DNA from: an uncultured Bacteroidales bacterium
Lineage (GTDB): Bacteria > Bacteroidota > Bacteroidia > Bacteroidales > Paludibacteraceae
DNA: 24,901 nucleotides
Direction of reading: 5' to 3'
Assembly: GCA_937886455.1 (NCBI GenBank)
Contig: CALGCU010000067.1
Coordinates: forward strand, 1 to 24,901
Position 1 is the stretch's first letter, and every line of letters starts with the position of its first letter. A program made the translations under genes and the position numbers. The notes under the pieces were generated by a model. The model worked only from the letters and a program-made list of their open reading frames with translations. It was not told the DNA's origin and searched no databases. Positions 23,740 to 24,901 of the stretch are shown piece after piece.

Positions 23740-24901
23740 ATGATAGACCTACTGATAATATCTCTCTTAATTGCATTGAATGGCATATTCTCTATGTCGG
23801 AAATTGCACTCATCTCTGCAAAGAAAACAAAAATACAAAAAGCTGCTAATCAAGGTAATAAATCTGCAAAATATGCACTGAAATTGATGGAAGAGCCTGA
23901 TAGGTTCCTCTCTACTGTCCAAATTGGTATCACCTTGATAGGCATTCTAACGGGTATATTCTCAGGTGACTTGTTGGCTGATTATCTGGCTGACTTCTTG
24001 ATAGAACACAATTTCCCGACCTCCTATGCACACTCTGTCTCTCAAACATTAATTGTGGTCATAGTAACCTACTTTTCTATCGTGTTGGGAGAACTTCTAC
24101 CTAAACGTATGGGACTCGGCGCAGCGAATAAAATAGCTATGGTAGTGGCTATGCCAATGTACGCACTCTCAATCGTAGCAATGCCCTTTGTATGGATTCT
24201 ATCAAAAAGTACCTACATCTTAACCAAATTATTGGGCGTAAAACATAAAGACGAACAAGTTACAGAAGAGGAAATAAAAACTCTGGTGGAAGAGGGAACT
24301 GCATCTGGAGTGGTGCAAGAATTAGAACAAAACATTGTGGAACGTACATTTATGTTAGGTGACCTGGATGTAGCTTCCATCATGACACACAGAAGAGAAA
24401 TGGTGGTAATACCTCACACGGCTTCTTATGACTACATCGCACACATTGTGAGTACCACTCCCTTCGAAACATATCCTGTCCTTGCTGAAGACTCTGACAA
24501 TGTGCTGGGTATGATGACACTCAAAGATTTCGCTTCTCTTTCGCTCACACAAGACAAACAAATAACGGAAGTTATGTCAAACCCCGTCTATTTCCCCACC
24601 ACAATGTCTGTTTTTAAAGCGCTGGAGGAATTGCGTTCTATGCATTTGAGTCGTGCTTTTGTGTGTGATGAATTTGGAGCATTTGTGGGCGTTATCACAC
24701 TAAAAGACATTCTGGAAGCTTTGGTGGGAGAATTTACAGATGACACAGAAGATATTGTACAAAGAAACGAAAGTGAATGGTATGTGAATGGACAGTGCCC
24801 ATTTCATAAATTCTTACTACAATTTAATATTGAGGATGTAGATGCCACTGAGTTTAACACTGTGGGAGGGCTGGTCTTGGAACTGATGGAGCGTATTCCT
24901 A
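23740..24901 (+). CDS. CNNM/CBS domain membrane protein, hemolysin-CorC family (C-terminus cut)
   Basis: The frame opens at ATG 23740 and is still open at base 24901, giving 387 residues. The N-terminal CNNM domain (about 1-190) has four hydrophobic segments, starting MIDLLIISLLIALNGIFSMS, with the family block EIALISAKKTKIQKAANQG after the first helix and VLGELLPKRMGL near residue 125. A CBS pair (about 205-330) follows, with the linker signature SIMTHRREMVV. A CorC_HlyC domain starts near residue 345 and is cut off by the window edge. The family takes part in magnesium or other divalent cation transport or resistance; haemolytic activity is a legacy name. The full protein usually has about 420-440 residues. 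Confidence 0.93.
   Translation, partial: MIDLLIISLLIALNGIFSMSEIALISAKKTKIQKAANQGNKSAKYALKLMEEPDRFLSTVQIGITLIGILTGIFSGDLLADYLADFLIEHNFPTSYAHSVSQTLIVVIVTYFSIVLGELLPKRMGLGAANKIAMVVAMPMYALSIVAMPFVWILSKSTYILTKLLGVKHKDEQVTEEEIKTLVEEGTASGVVQELEQNIVERTFMLGDLDVASIMTHRREMVVIPHTASYDYIAHIVSTTPFETYPVLAEDSDNVLGMMTLKDFASLSLTQDKQITEVMSNPVYFPTTMSVFKALEELRSMHLSRAFVCDEFGAFVGVITLKDILEALVGEFTDDTEDIVQRNESEWYVNGQCPFHKFLLQFNIEDVDATEFNTVGGLVLELMERIP

Overview
The window looks like chromosomal DNA of a member of the Bacteroidota, most likely the order Bacteroidales. The DNA is visibly AT-rich. Most promoters carry the -7 box TAnnTTTG with a TTG/TTTG box about 19-20 bases upstream, and ribosome binding sites are weak. 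Several proteins belong to families typical of this phylum: DUF4954, the small protein often mislabelled 6-phosphogluconate dehydrogenase, a short class I ManA, and an archaeal-type lipid prenyltransferase homologue. I cannot place it in a genus from the sequence alone. No rRNA, tRNA, CRISPR array, insertion sequence or phage gene was seen.

Positions 1-6524 run on the minus strand as one run of genes. It begins with two tandem Wza-like export lipoproteins, followed by a Wzc-like chain-length/tyrosine kinase, an ABC-2 type polysaccharide export permease without a visible ATPase partner, MazG, and the start of a DUF4954 hexapeptide-repeat protein cut by the window edge. The first four genes form a capsule or exopolysaccharide export module.

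Positions 6525-6996 are a divergent control region. It has a good promoter on each strand and, between them, an array of an 11-bp repeat (about 8 good copies plus degenerate ones, 6747-6878). To its right lies manA (mannose-6-phosphate isomerase, a nucleotide-sugar precursor enzyme), then an orphan LytTR response regulator.

Positions 8811-14815 and on to 16302 hold mtaB (tRNA methylthiotransferase), dnaB (replicative helicase), a cytoplasmic GH13 amylase-family enzyme, a UbiA-type prenyltransferase and a sodium:solute symporter. The leaders of mtaB and the GH13 gene share a 22-base element (20 of 22 identical) that takes part in different predicted RNA hairpins.

Positions 16303-24901 hold maf, pepD (closed by a strong terminator), a umuD-small membrane protein-umuC operon for translesion synthesis, the small membrane-anchored 6PGD-like protein, a long-chain acyl-CoA ligase with a 5'-terminal hairpin leader, a tiny Glu/Val/Ala-rich lipoprotein with its own terminator, and the 5' part of a CNNM/CBS (hemolysin/CorC family) membrane protein running off the right edge.

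The most interesting points are the 11-bp array between the capsule operon and manA, the element shared by two leaders, the small two-helix membrane protein inserted in umuDC, the tyrosine-rich tails at both ends of the Wzc kinase, and the export permease without its ATPase. None of these proves a new system; all are testable by comparison and RNA mapping.
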